DNA from: Spirodela intermedia
Taxonomy: Eukaryota; Streptophyta; Magnoliopsida; Alismatales; Araceae
Direction of reading: 5' to 3'
Length of the DNA: 64,000 bases
Assembly (NCBI GenBank): GCA_902729315.2
Contig: LR746272.1
Coordinates: 2,700,035-2,764,034 of the forward strand
The translations under genes and the position numbers were made by a program. Shown here one piece after another: positions 63,972 to 64,000 of this stretch. The notes beneath the pieces were generated by a model, which saw only the letters and a program-made list of their open reading frames with translations, did not search any database and had not been told where the DNA came from. Each line of letters opens with the position of its first letter. Positions within the stretch are counted from its first letter, which is position 1.

Positions 63972-64000
63972 CTGGATAATACAAAGGAATCAACCACCAG

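Overview
The window is nuclear DNA of a flowering plant. Every recognisable gene is split by GT-AG introns and encodes a plant-type protein: MORN-repeat PIP5K, MBD4-like glycosylase, nuclear-encoded plastid S13, fibrillin, Mei2-like protein, ILR1-like hydrolase and chloroplast LepA. The 5' exons of most genes are strongly GC-rich, while introns and spacers are AT-rich with many CT/GA microsatellites. That gradient fits a monocot or another lineage with 5' GC bias. I cannot name the species.

Layout, left to right: a PIP5K gene cut by the left edge (minus, 52-2684); importin-4 (plus, 20 exons, 5307-16021); MBD4-like DNA glycosylase (minus, 3 exons, 17641-20353); plastid ribosomal protein S13 (plus, 3 exons, 20995-21745), divergent from MBD4L across a 641-bp promoter region; fibrillin FBN3/PAP4-type (plus, 6 exons, 24382-29346); an MCT1-type Mei2-like RNA-binding protein (plus, 4 exons, 31251-32987); a 14-kb gene-poor stretch (32988-47264); an ILL6-type amino-acid-conjugate hydrolase (minus, 5 exons, 47265-49294); and the 3' half of chloroplast translation factor LEPA (minus, 13 exons in view, 53687-63971), cut by the right edge. 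I placed the exon boundaries by hand from splice sites, reading frame and family conservation, and every internal exon keeps frame.

The genes do not form a pathway. Three encode plastid proteins (S13, fibrillin, LEPA), of which S13 and LEPA both serve plastid translation. The others act in nuclear import, base-excision repair, RNA binding, phosphoinositide signalling and hormone-conjugate hydrolysis. Nothing suggests coordinated control except the shared promoter region of MBD4L and S13.

The spacers hold many short local tandem duplications (2-3 copies, about 90-320 bp period), an octamer minisatellite, a degraded fragment resembling plant mitochondrial tRNA-Pro, and a sequence matching a retrotransposon primer-binding site. 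I found no convincing undescribed biological system. The best leads are a substitution of a normally invariant lid-domain histidine in the ILL6-like hydrolase, the duplicated site-II promoter module between MBD4L and S13, an intron directly behind the importin-4 stop codon, and a GC-AG intron in LEPA.
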